A DNA stretch of 64,000 nt from Mesorhizobium sp. Lineage in GTDB: Bacteria; Pseudomonadota; Alphaproteobacteria; Rhizobiales; Rhizobiaceae. A program made the position numbers and the translations under genes. The notes beneath the pieces were generated by a model. That model saw only the letters and a program-made list of their open reading frames with translations. It made no database searches and was not told the origin of the DNA. How positions within the stretch are numbered: the stretch's first letter is position 1; each line of letters starts with the position of its first letter. The stretch covers positions 1 to 64,000 of the forward strand of contig SAQE01000031.1 of NCBI GenBank assembly GCA_004020545.1, read 5' to 3'. This document shows, piece after piece, positions 23,158 to 31,695 of the stretch.

Positions 23158-25422
23158 CTAGCCTTCCCGTTCGGCCTCGAGCGCGGCGAGGATGCGCGGC
23201 GGCGACATCGGGATGTGGCTCATGCGCACGCCCACCGCGTTCGACACCGCATTGGCGATCGCCGCCAGCGGCGGCACGATCGAGGTCTCGCCGACGCCGC
23301 GCACCCCATAGGGGTGGTTGGGGTTGGGGATCTCCAGGATCTGCGTGTCGATCATCGGCAGGTCGGAGCACACCGGGATGCGGTAGTCGAGGAAGCCCGG
23401 GTTCTGCAGCCGCCCGTCCTTGCCGTAGATATACTCCTCGTTGAGCGCCCAGCCGATGCCTTGCGCCGCACCGCCCTGGTACTGGCCCTCGACATAGGTC
23501 GGGTGCACCGCCTTGCCGGCGTCCTGCACCACCGTGTAGCGCAGCACCCTGGTCGAGCCGGTCTCGGGGTCGACCTCGATGTCGCAGATATGGGTGGCGA
23601 AGGAGACGCCCGCGCCGTCGGCGACGAGCTCGCTGTGGCCGGCGATCGGCCCGCCGGTCTTGCCCGACGCGGCCGCGATCTCCTTCAGCGACAGTTTTCC
23701 CAGATTGCCGTGCTTCTCGCCCTTGGCGACCGCGTGGCCCTTTTCCCAGGCAACATCGTCGACGCCGATGTCCCACATCTGCGCCGCGCGCTCGCGCAGC
23801 ACCTTGATGGCGTTGCGGGCGGCCGAGATGGTCGCCATCGAGGAGGAGAAGGTGCCGCGGCTGCCGTCGGTCATGTCGTTGTAACCGAGGCTGGAGGTAT
23901 CGGCGACGATCGCCTTGACGTGGCTGTAGTCGATGCCGAGCTCCTCCGCCGCCACCAGCGACAGGGACGCGCGCGAGCCGCCCACATCCACCGTGCCGAC
24001 GGCTAAAGACACCGAGCCGTCCATGCCGATGTTGAGATCCGTGCAGGTCTGGCCGCCGAAGTTGAACCAGAAGCCGCAGGCCATGCCGCGCCCCTGGTTG
24101 AGGCCCAGCGGCGCCTTCATGTGCGGATGGTTCTTCACCGCTTCAAGCGTCGGGCCGATGCCGATCGGGCCGTAGACCGGGCCGTAGGAGGCGCGCGTGC
24201 CTTCCTGCGCGGCGTTCTTGATGCGGAAGTCGACCGGGTCCATGCCGATCTCCTTGGCGAGCTCGTCGACCGCGCTTTCCACCGCGAAGGCCGCCATCGG
24301 CGCCGAGGGCGCGCGATAGGCCGCCGTCTTCGGCCGGTTGACCAGCACCTCGTAGCCGACGGTCTTGACGTTCTCGAGCTTGTAGCAGGCGAACGCCGTC
24401 ATGGCGCCGATCTCGGCCCACATGCCGGCATAGGGGCCGCAGCTATAGCGCAGCGTCGCTTCGGCGGCGGTGATCGTGCCGTCCTTCTTGGCGCCGATCT
24501 TGACGTCAATCGAGGTGGCGCTGGTCGGGCCCGAGGCGCGGAACACTTCTTCGCGCGTCATGACCAGCTTCACTGGCCGTCCCGCCTTGCGCGACAGCGC
24601 GAGCGCCACCGGCTCGGCCCAGACATGGGTCTTGCCGCCGAAGCCGCCGCCGATCTCGGAGGAGGTGACGCGCAGCTTGGAAGCCTCCATGCCGAGCAAC
24701 TGGGCACAGTGCTGGCGGTAGACGAAATGGCCTTGCGTGCAGACCCACAGCTCCGCGGTGCCATCCGGATTGACGCTCGCCACGCAGGCATGCGGCTCGA
24801 TATAGCCCTGATGCGTCTGCTCGGTCTTGAAGGAGCGCTCGACGACGAAATCGGCCTGGGCGAAACCCTGGTGGACATCGCCATGGCCGTATTGCGTGCG
24901 CTTGGTGACGTTGGACGGTTTTACGGGCTTTTCCTCGAGGCCCTCGGTGAAGATGGCGTCGTTGATGAGCGGCGCGTGGTGCTTCATCGCCTCGTCGACA
25001 TCGGTGACATGCGGCAGCACCTCGTAGTCGACCTCGATCAGCTTCAGCGCCTGCCTTGCCGTGCGGGCGTCGATCGCCGCGACCGCGGCCACCGCATGGC
25101 CGTCATAGAGCGCCTTCTTGCGCGCCATGCAGTTGTCTAGGATGTCGTACATGGCGGCATCGCCATCGGTGAGGTCGGGCAGGTCTTTCGCCGTGATCAC
25201 CGCCTTCACGCCGGCAAGCTTTTCCGCCTTCGACGTGTCAATTTTCTTGATGACGGCGTGCGCATGCGGGCTGCGCAGGATGCGCCCGACGAGCTGTCCG
25301 GCCATGTTGAAGTCGGCGCCATAGCGGGCGCGGCCCGTCACCTTGTCGACGCCGTCGGGACGGATGGGGCGCGTGCCGACGGAAGAGAAACTGCGATTGG
25401 AGTAACGCGGATCGAAATTCAT
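23158..25422 (-). CDS. Molybdenum hydroxylase large subunit (xanthine dehydrogenase/aldehyde oxidase family)
   Basis: 754 aa. N-terminal aldehyde oxidase a/b hammerhead domain (about 16-130: DKVTGRARYGADFNMAGQLV, HAHAVIKKIDTSKA), then the Mo-cofactor domains with GGGFGGKTHVWAEPVALALS, AYRAPSAPMAAFAVESAVDE and, near the C-terminus, GVRGVGETSIVPPLAAIANA, where E712 is the conserved catalytic glutamate. The CoxL-specific active-site AYRCSFR loop is absent, so it is not a CO dehydrogenase; the substrate is probably an aldehyde or N-heterocycle. It joins the 2Fe-2S subunit (two bases upstream) and the FAD subunit as a heterotrimer in the cytoplasm. Confidence 0.93.
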   Translation of the reverse strand: MNFDPRYSNRSFSSVGTRPIRPDGVDKVTGRARYGADFNMAGQLVGRILRSPHAHAVIKKIDTSKAEKLAGVKAVITAKDLPDLTDGDAAMYDILDNCMARKKALYDGHAVAAVAAIDARTARQALKLIEVDYEVLPHVTDVDEAMKHHAPLINDAIFTEGLEEKPVKPSNVTKRTQYGHGDVHQGFAQADFVVERSFKTEQTHQGYIEPHACVASVNPDGTAELWVCTQGHFVYRQHCAQLLGMEASKLRVTSSEIGGGFGGKTHVWAEPVALALSRKAGRPVKLVMTREEVFRASGPTSATSIDVKIGAKKDGTITAAEATLRYSCGPYAGMWAEIGAMTAFACYKLENVKTVGYEVLVNRPKTAAYRAPSAPMAAFAVESAVDELAKEIGMDPVDFRIKNAAQEGTRASYGPVYGPIGIGPTLEAVKNHPHMKAPLGLNQGRGMACGFWFNFGGQTCTDLNIGMDGSVSLAVGTVDVGGSRASLSLVAAEELGIDYSHVKAIVADTSSLGYNDMTDGSRGTFSSSMATISAARNAIKVLRERAAQMWDIGVDDVAWEKGHAVAKGEKHGNLGKLSLKEIAAASGKTGGPIAGHSELVADGAGVSFATHICDIEVDPETGSTRVLRYTVVQDAGKAVHPTYVEGQYQGGAAQGIGWALNEEYIYGKDGRLQNPGFLDYRIPVCSDLPMIDTQILEIPNPNHPYGVRGVGETSIVPPLAAIANAVSNAVGVRMSHIPMSPPRILAALEAEREG

Positions 25423-25424
25423 CG

Positions 25425-25901
25425 TTACGCTCCCTTCATCACGTTTGCCGCGTCCTGGACGGCGCGCACGATCTTGTCATAGCCGGTGCAGCGGCAGAGG
25501 TTGCCGGCCAGCCCGAAGCGGATTTCCTCCTCGGTCGGGGAGGGGTTCTTCGCCAGAAGGTCCTTGGCCGCGATCAGGAAGCCGGGCGTGCAGATGCCGC
25601 ATTGCAGCGCCGCGTGCTCCAAAAACTTCTGCTGCAGCGGATGCAATTGGTCGCCATGCGCCATGCCCTCGATGGTCTCGATCTGGCGGCCTTCGGCTTC
25701 CGCGCCGAGCACCAGGCACGAGCACACCAGCCGGTTGTCGACGATGACGCTGCAGGCGCCGCAGTCGCCGGTGCCGCAGCCTTCCTTGGCGCCGGTGAGA
25801 CCCAGCCGGTCGCGCAGCACTTCCAGCAGCGTCTCGTCCGGCTGGCAGAGATATTCGACGTGATCGCCGTTGATTGTCGTTGAAACCGCTACACCGGCCA
25901 T
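25425..25901 (-). CDS. Molybdenum hydroxylase 2Fe-2S subunit
   Basis: 158 aa with both iron-sulfur clusters: the plant-type ferredoxin domain GAKEGCGTGDCGACSVIVDN with a fourth Cys in RLVCSC, and the C-terminal four-helix domain AALQCGICTPGFLIAA with GNLCRCTGYDKIV. It passes electrons from the Mo centre to FAD. ATG 25901 overlaps the stop of the FAD subunit gene (TGATG) and has ggagg upstream; a GTG three bases earlier is less likely. Expected length for CoxS-type subunits. Confidence 0.95.
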   Translation of the reverse strand: MAGVAVSTTINGDHVEYLCQPDETLLEVLRDRLGLTGAKEGCGTGDCGACSVIVDNRLVCSCLVLGAEAEGRQIETIEGMAHGDQLHPLQQKFLEHAALQCGICTPGFLIAAKDLLAKNPSPTEEEIRFGLAGNLCRCTGYDKIVRAVQDAANVMKGA

Positions 25902-26761
25902 CACTTGCCTCCTGCACGCTCATAAGCGGTGGCGGCGACCCGTTTCGCCAGCACGCCCGCGACTTTTCGTCTGAATTCGATGGTGCCGCGCTTGTCGTCG
26001 ATGGGCCGGCAGGCGCCCGAGCAGACCTTTGCCAGCCGCTCCAGCGTCGCCTCGTCCAGCTTCGAGCCGACGAGAACTTGCGCCGCCTCCGCGACGAGCA
26101 GCACCGTCGGCGCCGCGGCGCCCAGCGCCACGCGGGCCGCCTTGATCACCCCATGCTCGTCGAGCGTAAGGTTCACGCCGGCGCTCACCACGGCGATATC
26201 CATCTCGGTACGCGGAATGAAGCGCTGATAGGCGTCGCCCGAATTTGGCGCGCGCTTGTCGAGCAGGATCGCCTCGACGATCTCGCCCTTGGCCAAAGAC
26301 GTCCTGCCGGGCCCGGTCGGCACGCTCTCGACGGCAATGGTGCGCTTGCCCGAAGGCCCTGCGATCACCGCTTTGGCGCCGGCCGCCACCAGCGCCGGCA
26401 CGCTGTCGGCGGCGGGCGAGGCGTTGCAGAGATTGCCGACGATGGTGCAGCGTCCCTGCACCTGCTTCGAGCCGATCAGCTTGGCCGCCTCGACGACGCC
26501 GGGCCAAGCCTTGCGCAAGGCCTTGTTTTCGCCAAGCACCGCGCAAGGCACCGCGGCGCCGATCCTGAAGCCGTCGGCCGTTTCCTGGATATCGCTCAGC
26601 CCGTTTATCGCCTTGATGTCGACGATCAGCTCCGGCTCGATGAAACCACCCTTCATCCTGACGAGAAGGTCGCTGCCTCCGGCAAGGATGGCTGCCGGGC
26701 CAACCGCCCTGGCGAGCTCGCCAACGGCATCTTCGATTGAAAGCGGACGTATGTAACGCAT
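25901..26761 (-). CDS. Molybdenum hydroxylase FAD subunit
   Basis: 286 aa. FAD-binding domain motifs AILAGGSDLLVRMKGG near 24-39 and RCTIVGNLCNASPAADSVPA near 103-122 are those of CoxM/XdhB-like subunits, followed by the CO-dehydrogenase flavoprotein C-terminal domain (FIPRTEMDIAVVSAGV and on). First gene of the operon, preceded by ggggaga and by a palindromic operator-like site at 26796. It completes the electron path Mo - 2Fe-2S - FAD to an acceptor. Confidence 0.94.
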   Translation of the reverse strand: MRYIRPLSIEDAVGELARAVGPAAILAGGSDLLVRMKGGFIEPELIVDIKAINGLSDIQETADGFRIGAAVPCAVLGENKALRKAWPGVVEAAKLIGSKQVQGRCTIVGNLCNASPAADSVPALVAAGAKAVIAGPSGKRTIAVESVPTGPGRTSLAKGEIVEAILLDKRAPNSGDAYQRFIPRTEMDIAVVSAGVNLTLDEHGVIKAARVALGAAAPTVLLVAEAAQVLVGSKLDEATLERLAKVCSGACRPIDDKRGTIEFRRKVAGVLAKRVAATAYERAGGK

Positions 26762-26790
26762 CGTCTCCCCTTGGTGGTCATGATCAGATC

Positions 26791-26820
26791 GACCGTTATA
26801 AAGACTCTCCTTATAATGAC
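26791..26820 (-). promoter_or_regulatory. Operator-like inverted repeat before the molybdenum hydroxylase operon
   Basis: Half-sites ttataaag (26796-26803) and ccttataa (26809-26816) are near mirror images, with outer bases gaccg and tgacc extending the symmetry. It lies 30-60 bases before the FAD-subunit start. A regulator of this operon probably binds here; the neighbouring TetR gene is a candidate although its own palindrome looks different. Confidence 0.45.
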
Positions 26821-26954
26821 CATCCGCTTCCTGCATTGCACCACCCAAGTCAGGCGGACTGGCCCTAAGTCTTTCCCGGGAGCTTTGGTCCAGGACGCTG
26901 GCCACCCGTTCTCGCCGGGCCGGCGAAGCCTCCCTATGGCGCGAGGTCGAGGTT

Positions 26955-27539
26955 CTACGCCGCCGCTGCCATCCGCGCTCGCACCAGCGTCGCGGCGGCG
27001 TGGCCGGCGGCCGTGATGTAGTCGGGATCGTGGTGGATCAGCATGCTGGAAAAGGCGCCGTCCATTAGAAGCACGATCTCGCGCGCCAGCATCTTCGGTT
27101 CGCGCACGCCATGGCTTGAAAGCGCCTCCGCCAGCCATTTCTCGAAATTGCTCTTGTGGCGGGAGCCGGCCTTGACCGCCGGATGGCCTGGCGTCGCAGC
27201 GAGTTCGGCGGCCGTGCGCAGGAAGCCGCAGCCCTTCCATTTGACGTGCCGCGCCACACGCGCCAGGTGGGTGAAGATCGCCGCGACCTTCTTGTCCGCG
27301 CCGCCTTCCGCGGTGTCGAACCAGCCGGCCATCTGCTTGAGGTTCGGCTGGTCGCGGCTGTCGAGATAGGCCGTGATCAGCTCGTCCTTGCTCTTGAAGT
27401 GGTAGTAGAGCGTGCGCTTGGTAAGCCCCGCCTTTTCCGCCACGGCATCGACGCTGACGCGGCCGATGCCTTCGGCATAGAAGAGTTTCGCCGCCGCGTC
27501 GACGAGGCGTTTTCTGGTGTGATTGACCTTTTCGCTCAT
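26955..27539 (-). CDS. TetR-family transcriptional regulator
   Basis: 194 aa. N-terminal HTH: RKRLVDAAAKLFYAEGIGRV, SVDAVAEKAGLTKRTLYYHF, KSKDELITAYLDSRD. The C-terminal domain (about 70-190) should bind a small ligand; KWKGCGFLRTAAELA is characteristic of a common subgroup. It is divergent from the enoyl-CoA hydratase gene, with a symmetric operator at 27547-27568 in the 84-base gap, so it probably represses that gene and itself, perhaps in response to an acyl-CoA or xenobiotic. It also lies just upstream of the molybdenum hydroxylase operon on the same strand. Confidence 0.92.
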   Translation of the reverse strand: MSEKVNHTRKRLVDAAAKLFYAEGIGRVSVDAVAEKAGLTKRTLYYHFKSKDELITAYLDSRDQPNLKQMAGWFDTAEGGADKKVAAIFTHLARVARHVKWKGCGFLRTAAELAATPGHPAVKAGSRHKSNFEKWLAEALSSHGVREPKMLAREIVLLMDGAFSSMLIHHDPDYITAAGHAAATLVRARMAAAA

Positions 27540-27546
27540 TTAGTAA

Positions 27547-27568
27547 GTATACCGACTAGTGAATATAC
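27547..27568. promoter_or_regulatory. Symmetric TetR operator
   Basis: A 22-bp palindrome: gtata (27547-27551), actagt exactly central (27555-27560), tatac (27564-27568). It sits between the divergent TetR and enoyl-CoA hydratase starts, the standard place for an operator repressing both. Confidence 0.6.
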
Positions 27569-27623
27569 AAACAAGCCGAAAGCTGATCCCTTGCGGGCGT
27601 TCACGCCGAAAAGGAGAAAGCCG

Positions 27624-28487
27624 ATGACCGAGCCTGTGCTGTGCGAAATCCGCGACCGCGTCGCCATGCTGACGCTCAACCGCCCCGAAAAGCTCAACGC
27701 CCTCAATTACGCCTTGATCGACCGCCTGCTGGCGATTCTCGACATGATGGAGACCGACGATACGGTCCGCGCCGTCATCCTCACCGGGGCAGGGGAGCGC
27801 GCTTTCTCGGCAGGCGGCGACATCCATGAATTCTCATTGAGCGTGGCCGAGGGCGTGGATGTCGCCCTGCGCGATTTCGTCATGCGCGGCCAGCGGCTGA
27901 CGGCGCGGCTGGAATCTTATCGCAAGCCCATCATCGCCGCCGTCAACGGCCTCGCCTTCGGCGGCGGCTGCGAGATCACCGAAGCGGTGCCGCTGGCGAT
28001 CGCCAGCGACCGCGCCATGTTCGCCAAGCCGGAGATCAAGCTTGCCATGCCGCCGACCTTCGGCGGCACGCAGCGCCTGCCGAGGCTCGCCGGGCGCAAA
28101 CGCGCGGCCGAGCTGCTGCTTACCGGCGAGCCTTTTTCGCCCGCGCGGGCGCTGGAGCTCGGCCTCGTCAATAAGGTCATGCCGCATGAAGAGCTGATGC
28201 CGGCCGCCTTCGATCTCGCGAGCCGGATTGTCCGCCATTCGCAGGCGGCGGTGGCCAGCATCCTCACCGCCGTGGCGCGCGGCATCAACCTAAGCATCGC
28301 CGAGGGGCTGCTGGTCGAGGCTGAGCAGTTCGACCGCATGGCCCCGACCGCCGATCTGAACGAAGGGCTCACCGCCTGGATCGAACGGCGGGAAGCGGTC
28401 TATGACGGCTCGTGGAGGCACTGGCCAAGCGAGGCGCGCCGCGCCTCGCTTGGCCGGCCGGCGGGTCAGGGCGAAACCTCCAGATGA
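27624..28487 (+). CDS. Enoyl-CoA hydratase/isomerase family protein
   Basis: 287 aa. Crotonase fold with both catalytic glutamate positions: AAVNGLAFGGGCEITEAVPL and FAKPEIKLAMPPTFGGTQRL; the CoA-binding loop is ERAFSAGGDIHEF. It would hydrate an enoyl-CoA in fatty-acid or aromatic-acid degradation. ATG 27624 follows aaggagaaagccg. The last 25 residues (RRASLGRPAGQGETSR) exceed the family length and run into the end of the convergent cupredoxin gene (22-base overlap). Regulated probably by the adjacent TetR. Confidence 0.92.
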   Translation: MTEPVLCEIRDRVAMLTLNRPEKLNALNYALIDRLLAILDMMETDDTVRAVILTGAGERAFSAGGDIHEFSLSVAEGVDVALRDFVMRGQRLTARLESYRKPIIAAVNGLAFGGGCEITEAVPLAIASDRAMFAKPEIKLAMPPTFGGTQRLPRLAGRKRAAELLLTGEPFSPARALELGLVNKVMPHEELMPAAFDLASRIVRHSQAAVASILTAVARGINLSIAEGLLVEAEQFDRMAPTADLNEGLTAWIERREAVYDGSWRHWPSEARRASLGRPAGQGETSR

Positions 28488-28774
28488 CCCTTCATGTTGG
28501 GGTGGAAGCGGCAGAAATAGTCGACCGCTCCCGCCGCCTTGAGCATGATCCTGCCCTTCGACTTCGGCGGGATCGTCACCTCCCAGCCGCCTTTCACCGT
28601 GGCGGTGTGAACGATCATGTCCTTGTTCGTCCACTCGATCGTGTCGCCGACCCTGGCCTCAACACTTGCCGGCGAGAAAACCAGCTTGTCGATCGTCACC
28701 TCGATGGTGACGGCGAGCGCCGGCGAAGCGACGAGCGCCAACGCGGTCGCGAGCGGCAGCAGGGCCGCTCTCAT
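28466..28774 (-). CDS. Cupredoxin (amicyanin-like) with signal peptide
   Basis: 102 aa. Signal peptide to about residue 21 (ALVASPALA), then a single cupredoxin domain. Copper ligands are visible: His in KDMIVHTATVKGG and the C-terminal loop DYFCRFHPNMKGHLEV providing Cys, His and Met. It is a periplasmic electron carrier or copper-binding protein. The start overlaps the DUF4142 stop (ATGA), so the two are coupled; the sigma-factor gene lies upstream on the same strand beyond a repeat. Confidence 0.9.
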   Translation of the reverse strand: MRAALLPLATALALVASPALAVTIEVTIDKLVFSPASVEARVGDTIEWTNKDMIVHTATVKGGWEVTIPPKSKGRIMLKAAGAVDYFCRFHPNMKGHLEVSP

Positions 28775-29295
28775 TTCAGCGCGCCGGCGACATGTTCGGC
28801 ATGCTGCTCATGTCCCTGGAAGATTTTCAGGCCGGTCTCGAGCAGGCTCTTCAGCTCGGCATTGCTGGCCGAAGGAATAAGCAGCGTTTCCAGCGCGCTG
28901 TCGACTTGGCTGTGATAGGCCACCTCGTTCTCGATATAGGCCTTGTCGAAGGCAGTCCCTTTAAGCTTGGCGAGCTTCGCGCGCTCTTCCTTCGCGGCCT
29001 TCACCAGCGCCTTGCTCGTGTCATTGTCCTCGGGCGTGACTTTCAGCTTCTTCACCAGGTCCAAGGCCTGCTTGTTCACCGCCTCGTGGTCGCGCTCCAT
29101 GTCCTTGGCGAAGTCGACGACCTCCTTGGTCTTCGACTTCTTGATCGCCTGTTTGGCGGCCTCGATGTCGATGGTGCCCGCCGTATAGGCGATATGGGCG
29201 ATCTGCGGGTCGGTGGGTTTCTCGGCGGCGTCAGCCAGCGGCGCGGCGCTTGCAAGCAGCAGGGCGGCAAGGGCCGCGGTCGGTCGGATAAACAT
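28771..29295 (-). CDS. DUF4142 exported protein
   Basis: 174 aa. Signal peptide (about 1-23, ending APLADA before AEKP), then a ferritin-like helical DUF4142 domain: QIAHIAYTAGTIDIEAAKQA, VVDFAKDMERDHEAVNKQAL, and AYIENEVAYHSQVDSALETL with His and Glu that could bind metal. Proteins of this family are periplasmic, often next to ECF sigma factors and copper proteins in stress operons. It is translationally coupled to the cupredoxin gene downstream. Confidence 0.9.
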   Translation of the reverse strand: MFIRPTAALAALLLASAAPLADAAEKPTDPQIAHIAYTAGTIDIEAAKQAIKKSKTKEVVDFAKDMERDHEAVNKQALDLVKKLKVTPEDNDTSKALVKAAKEERAKLAKLKGTAFDKAYIENEVAYHSQVDSALETLLIPSASNAELKSLLETGLKIFQGHEQHAEHVAGALK

Positions 29296-29420
29296 GGCAT
29301 CTCCTTCGCCCGGCGGCGCCGGGCTTCATCTGGTGTTGACGGTCATTGGATGCCGGGAAGGGCGAAACGTTCCCCGCGTTTTCGTTCCGGCATTTAAGGC
29401 ACTGCTACGCCGAGTTCCGT

Positions 29421-29580
29421 CACACCCCCTCTGGCCTGCCGGCCATCTCCCCGCGAGGGGGGAGATCGGATGTCGCCCTCGCTTTCGCCAATCGCCGACG
29501 ATGCAAGGTGAGCGCCGGCAGCCGAAACTGCCAATCTCCCCTCTCGCGGGAGATGTCCGGCAGGACAGAGGGGGGTGCTG
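29421..29580. repeat. Large palindromic element
   Basis: Left arm 29421-29469 (cacaccccctctggcctgcc...) and right arm 29530-29580 (...ggcaggacagaggggggtgc) are near reverse complements, separated by about 60 bases. Arms contain the inner hairpin ctccccgcgaggggggag against ctcccctctcgcgggag. It lies between the sigma-factor gene and DUF4142 and closely resembles the element at 46300-46444. Confidence 0.88.
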
Positions 29581-29611
29581 TCCCTCGGCGTTCAAGTGTT
29601 GGGAGGAAGCC

Positions 29612-30331
29612 TCAGCCCTCGAACCCCACCCTCCGCATCACCGCCTGCGTCAACCGCTCGCAGCGCCGGCCGGCGAAAGGAAAAGCGTCGAGCAGCACCG
29701 GGCCGATCTCGTCGTCCAGCGCCTTGCGCACCAGCGCACGCGCCCGGTGCAGCCTGGTCTTCACCGTCTCCGGCCTGATGCCGAGCACCTCGGCGGTCTC
29801 CTCGATGCTCAAGCCTTCGATGACGCGGGCGACAAAGACGGTGCGATAGACGTCGGGAAGGCTGTCGGTCGCCCGTTCGACAAGCCCCAGGATTTGCCGC
29901 TGCGCCATCGTCCGCTCCGGATCGTCATTTGGGTTCAGGGGAAACCGGATGATCTCAGCTTCCGGGTTGTCGCGCACCGCCACGACGCGCTTTCGCTTGC
30001 GCAGCCGGCCGAGTGCCTCGTTGATGACGATGCGCGACAGCCAGGTGGCCAGGGAGGCATCGCCGCGAAAGCTGTCGAGACTGGCGAAGGCGCGCATATA
30101 GGCCTCCTGCACGATGTCCTCGGCCTCGGCATCGTTGCGCACCACGCCGCGCGCGATGCGGTAGAGCCGCTGGTTGTGCGTCTTGATGATTGCGCGGAAG
30201 GCGCCGGCTTCCCGTGCCAGCGCGCGGCGCACCAGCGCCATGTCACCGGCGATAACATCGGCCGCCGAAATCGCGGCGGCCCGCATTGCGGACTTCCTCA
30301 TCGCGCCCAATCTCCCGGACAGACGTTTCAT
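29612..30331 (-). CDS. ECF RNA polymerase sigma factor
   Basis: 239 aa. Sigma region 2 is at about 45-110 (QRLYRIARGVVRNDAEAEDI, VQEAYMRAFASLDSFRGDAS, LATWLSRIVINEALGRLRKR) and region 4 at about 155-215 (LPDVYRTVFVARVIEGLSIE, ETAEVLGIRPETVKTRLHRA). An N-terminal extension of some 40 residues and a 20-residue C-terminal tail are longer than in minimal ECFs. Starts at 30331, 30301 or 30286 are all in frame and none has a clear ribosome-binding site. No anti-sigma gene is adjacent. The DUF4142-cupredoxin pair downstream is its likely target. Confidence 0.9.
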   Translation of the reverse strand: MKRLSGRLGAMRKSAMRAAAISAADVIAGDMALVRRALAREAGAFRAIIKTHNQRLYRIARGVVRNDAEAEDIVQEAYMRAFASLDSFRGDASLATWLSRIVINEALGRLRKRKRVVAVRDNPEAEIIRFPLNPNDDPERTMAQRQILGLVERATDSLPDVYRTVFVARVIEGLSIEETAEVLGIRPETVKTRLHRARALVRKALDDEIGPVLLDAFPFAGRRCERLTQAVMRRVGFEG

Positions 30332-30391
30332 CCGTCAATTGGATGCGCCTGCCGGCAAAAGGTTCCCGGACTTGTCCGATCCGGTCGGGCG

Positions 30392-31477
30392 CTATGCTAC
30401 AGCTTTCAGCGCCGGCCTGTCTGCGGTCTGCACGCGCGCCGCGGCGGCGAGAAGATCGGTCTGGGTGATCAGGCCGAGAATGCGCCGCCCGGCATCGACG
30501 ATCACCACCGCGTGGCTGTGCCCGTCCGTCAGCGCCGGCAGCAGGCTCATCGCCGGCGTGTCGGGCGAGGCGGTGCCGGCCTTCGACATCACCCCCTTAA
30601 CCGTGTCGGTCGCTCTCGTCAGCTCGCGCAGACCGACGGCGCCGGCCAGCCTTGCCTCGGCATCGACCACCGGCAAGATGCGGATATTGTGGTCGAGAAG
30701 CTGTTTTCGCGCTTCGTCGGCGGTGGCGTTCTCCGTCACCGAGATCACGTCGCGGGACATGATGTCCCGGCAGAGCAGGGTGCGGTGCGAGCGCACCACC
30801 GCCTGCAGCTCGACCTGGCGCAGCAGCCTCTTGATGTCGTCGCGGTCGATGTCGAAGCTTTCGTCGAGAGCGGCAAGGGCGGCATCGACATCCTCCGGCC
30901 GGAAGCCGACGCGCATCGTGGGCGGCCGGTCGGCGGTGCCGTGGCTGTTGGCGCCGGGCGCATGCACATGCGGATAGTTGCGCCGCGACAGCTTGTGAAA
31001 CAGAAGGCCGAGCGTCACCAATATGATCGAATTCAGCGCCACTGGCACGAACGGGAACAAAAAGCCGGCGCTGATCACGGCCGGCCCGCCGAGCACGCCG
31101 GTGAGCGCGGCGGCGCCGCCCGGCGGATGCAGCGAGCGCGTGAACGACATGGCGGCAATGGCGAGCGCCACCGCGAGCCCGGAGGCGATGACCGGGTCAT
31201 GCACGAAATGCGCCACCGTCACGCCGACCAGCGCCGAAATCGTATTGCCGCCGATGATCGACCAGGGCTGCGCCAGCGGGCTCGAAGGCACGGCGAACAG
31301 CAGCACGGCGGAAGCCCCCATCGGCGCCACCAGCAGCGCCACATGCGGGCCGCTCCCCATGGCGAGCCCGCTGATCACACCGGTCAGCGCGATGCCGATG
31401 GTTGCGCCGATGCAGGCAAGCAGACGCTCGCGCAGCGTAGCGCCGGCGAGGATCGGAACGAAAAGGCGGAACGCCAT
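30392..31477 (-). CDS. HPP-family membrane protein with C-terminal CBS domains
   Basis: 361 aa. Residues about 1-165 carry four hydrophobic segments and the HPP motif that names the family (FTRSLHPPGGAAALTGVLGG). Residues about 240-355 are two CBS domains (LLCRDIMSRDVISVTENATA, AGAVGLRELTRATDTVKGVM, SHAVVIVDAGRRILGLITQT), which bind adenosyl nucleotides. HPP proteins transport nitrite in chloroplasts and cyanobacteria, so a nucleotide-gated nitrite carrier is possible but unproven. ATG 31477 is chosen where the hydrophobic start makes sense. Confidence 0.9.
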   Translation of the reverse strand: MAFRLFVPILAGATLRERLLACIGATIGIALTGVISGLAMGSGPHVALLVAPMGASAVLLFAVPSSPLAQPWSIIGGNTISALVGVTVAHFVHDPVIASGLAVALAIAAMSFTRSLHPPGGAAALTGVLGGPAVISAGFLFPFVPVALNSIILVTLGLLFHKLSRRNYPHVHAPGANSHGTADRPPTMRVGFRPEDVDAALAALDESFDIDRDDIKRLLRQVELQAVVRSHRTLLCRDIMSRDVISVTENATADEARKQLLDHNIRILPVVDAEARLAGAVGLRELTRATDTVKGVMSKAGTASPDTPAMSLLPALTDGHSHAVVIVDAGRRILGLITQTDLLAAAARVQTADRPALKAVA

Positions 31478-31695
31478 GGCGGGCCCTGGGAAGAGTGGGT
31501 GATTTTGCGGTTGCCCGCAATGCCGCCGAAGCCACGGATTTGGAAGCCAAACCAATCCGTATATTCGCGGCCGGGGAAAATATTATTGCGCGGCGAGGCG
31601 CGTGCGGCATGCCGCACGCGGCCTCTGCTTTCTCAATTGCGCCAAGGCGTTACGGGCGTTTGCGGAATCGGATTGGCAAGCGCTCTGCCCGTCAC

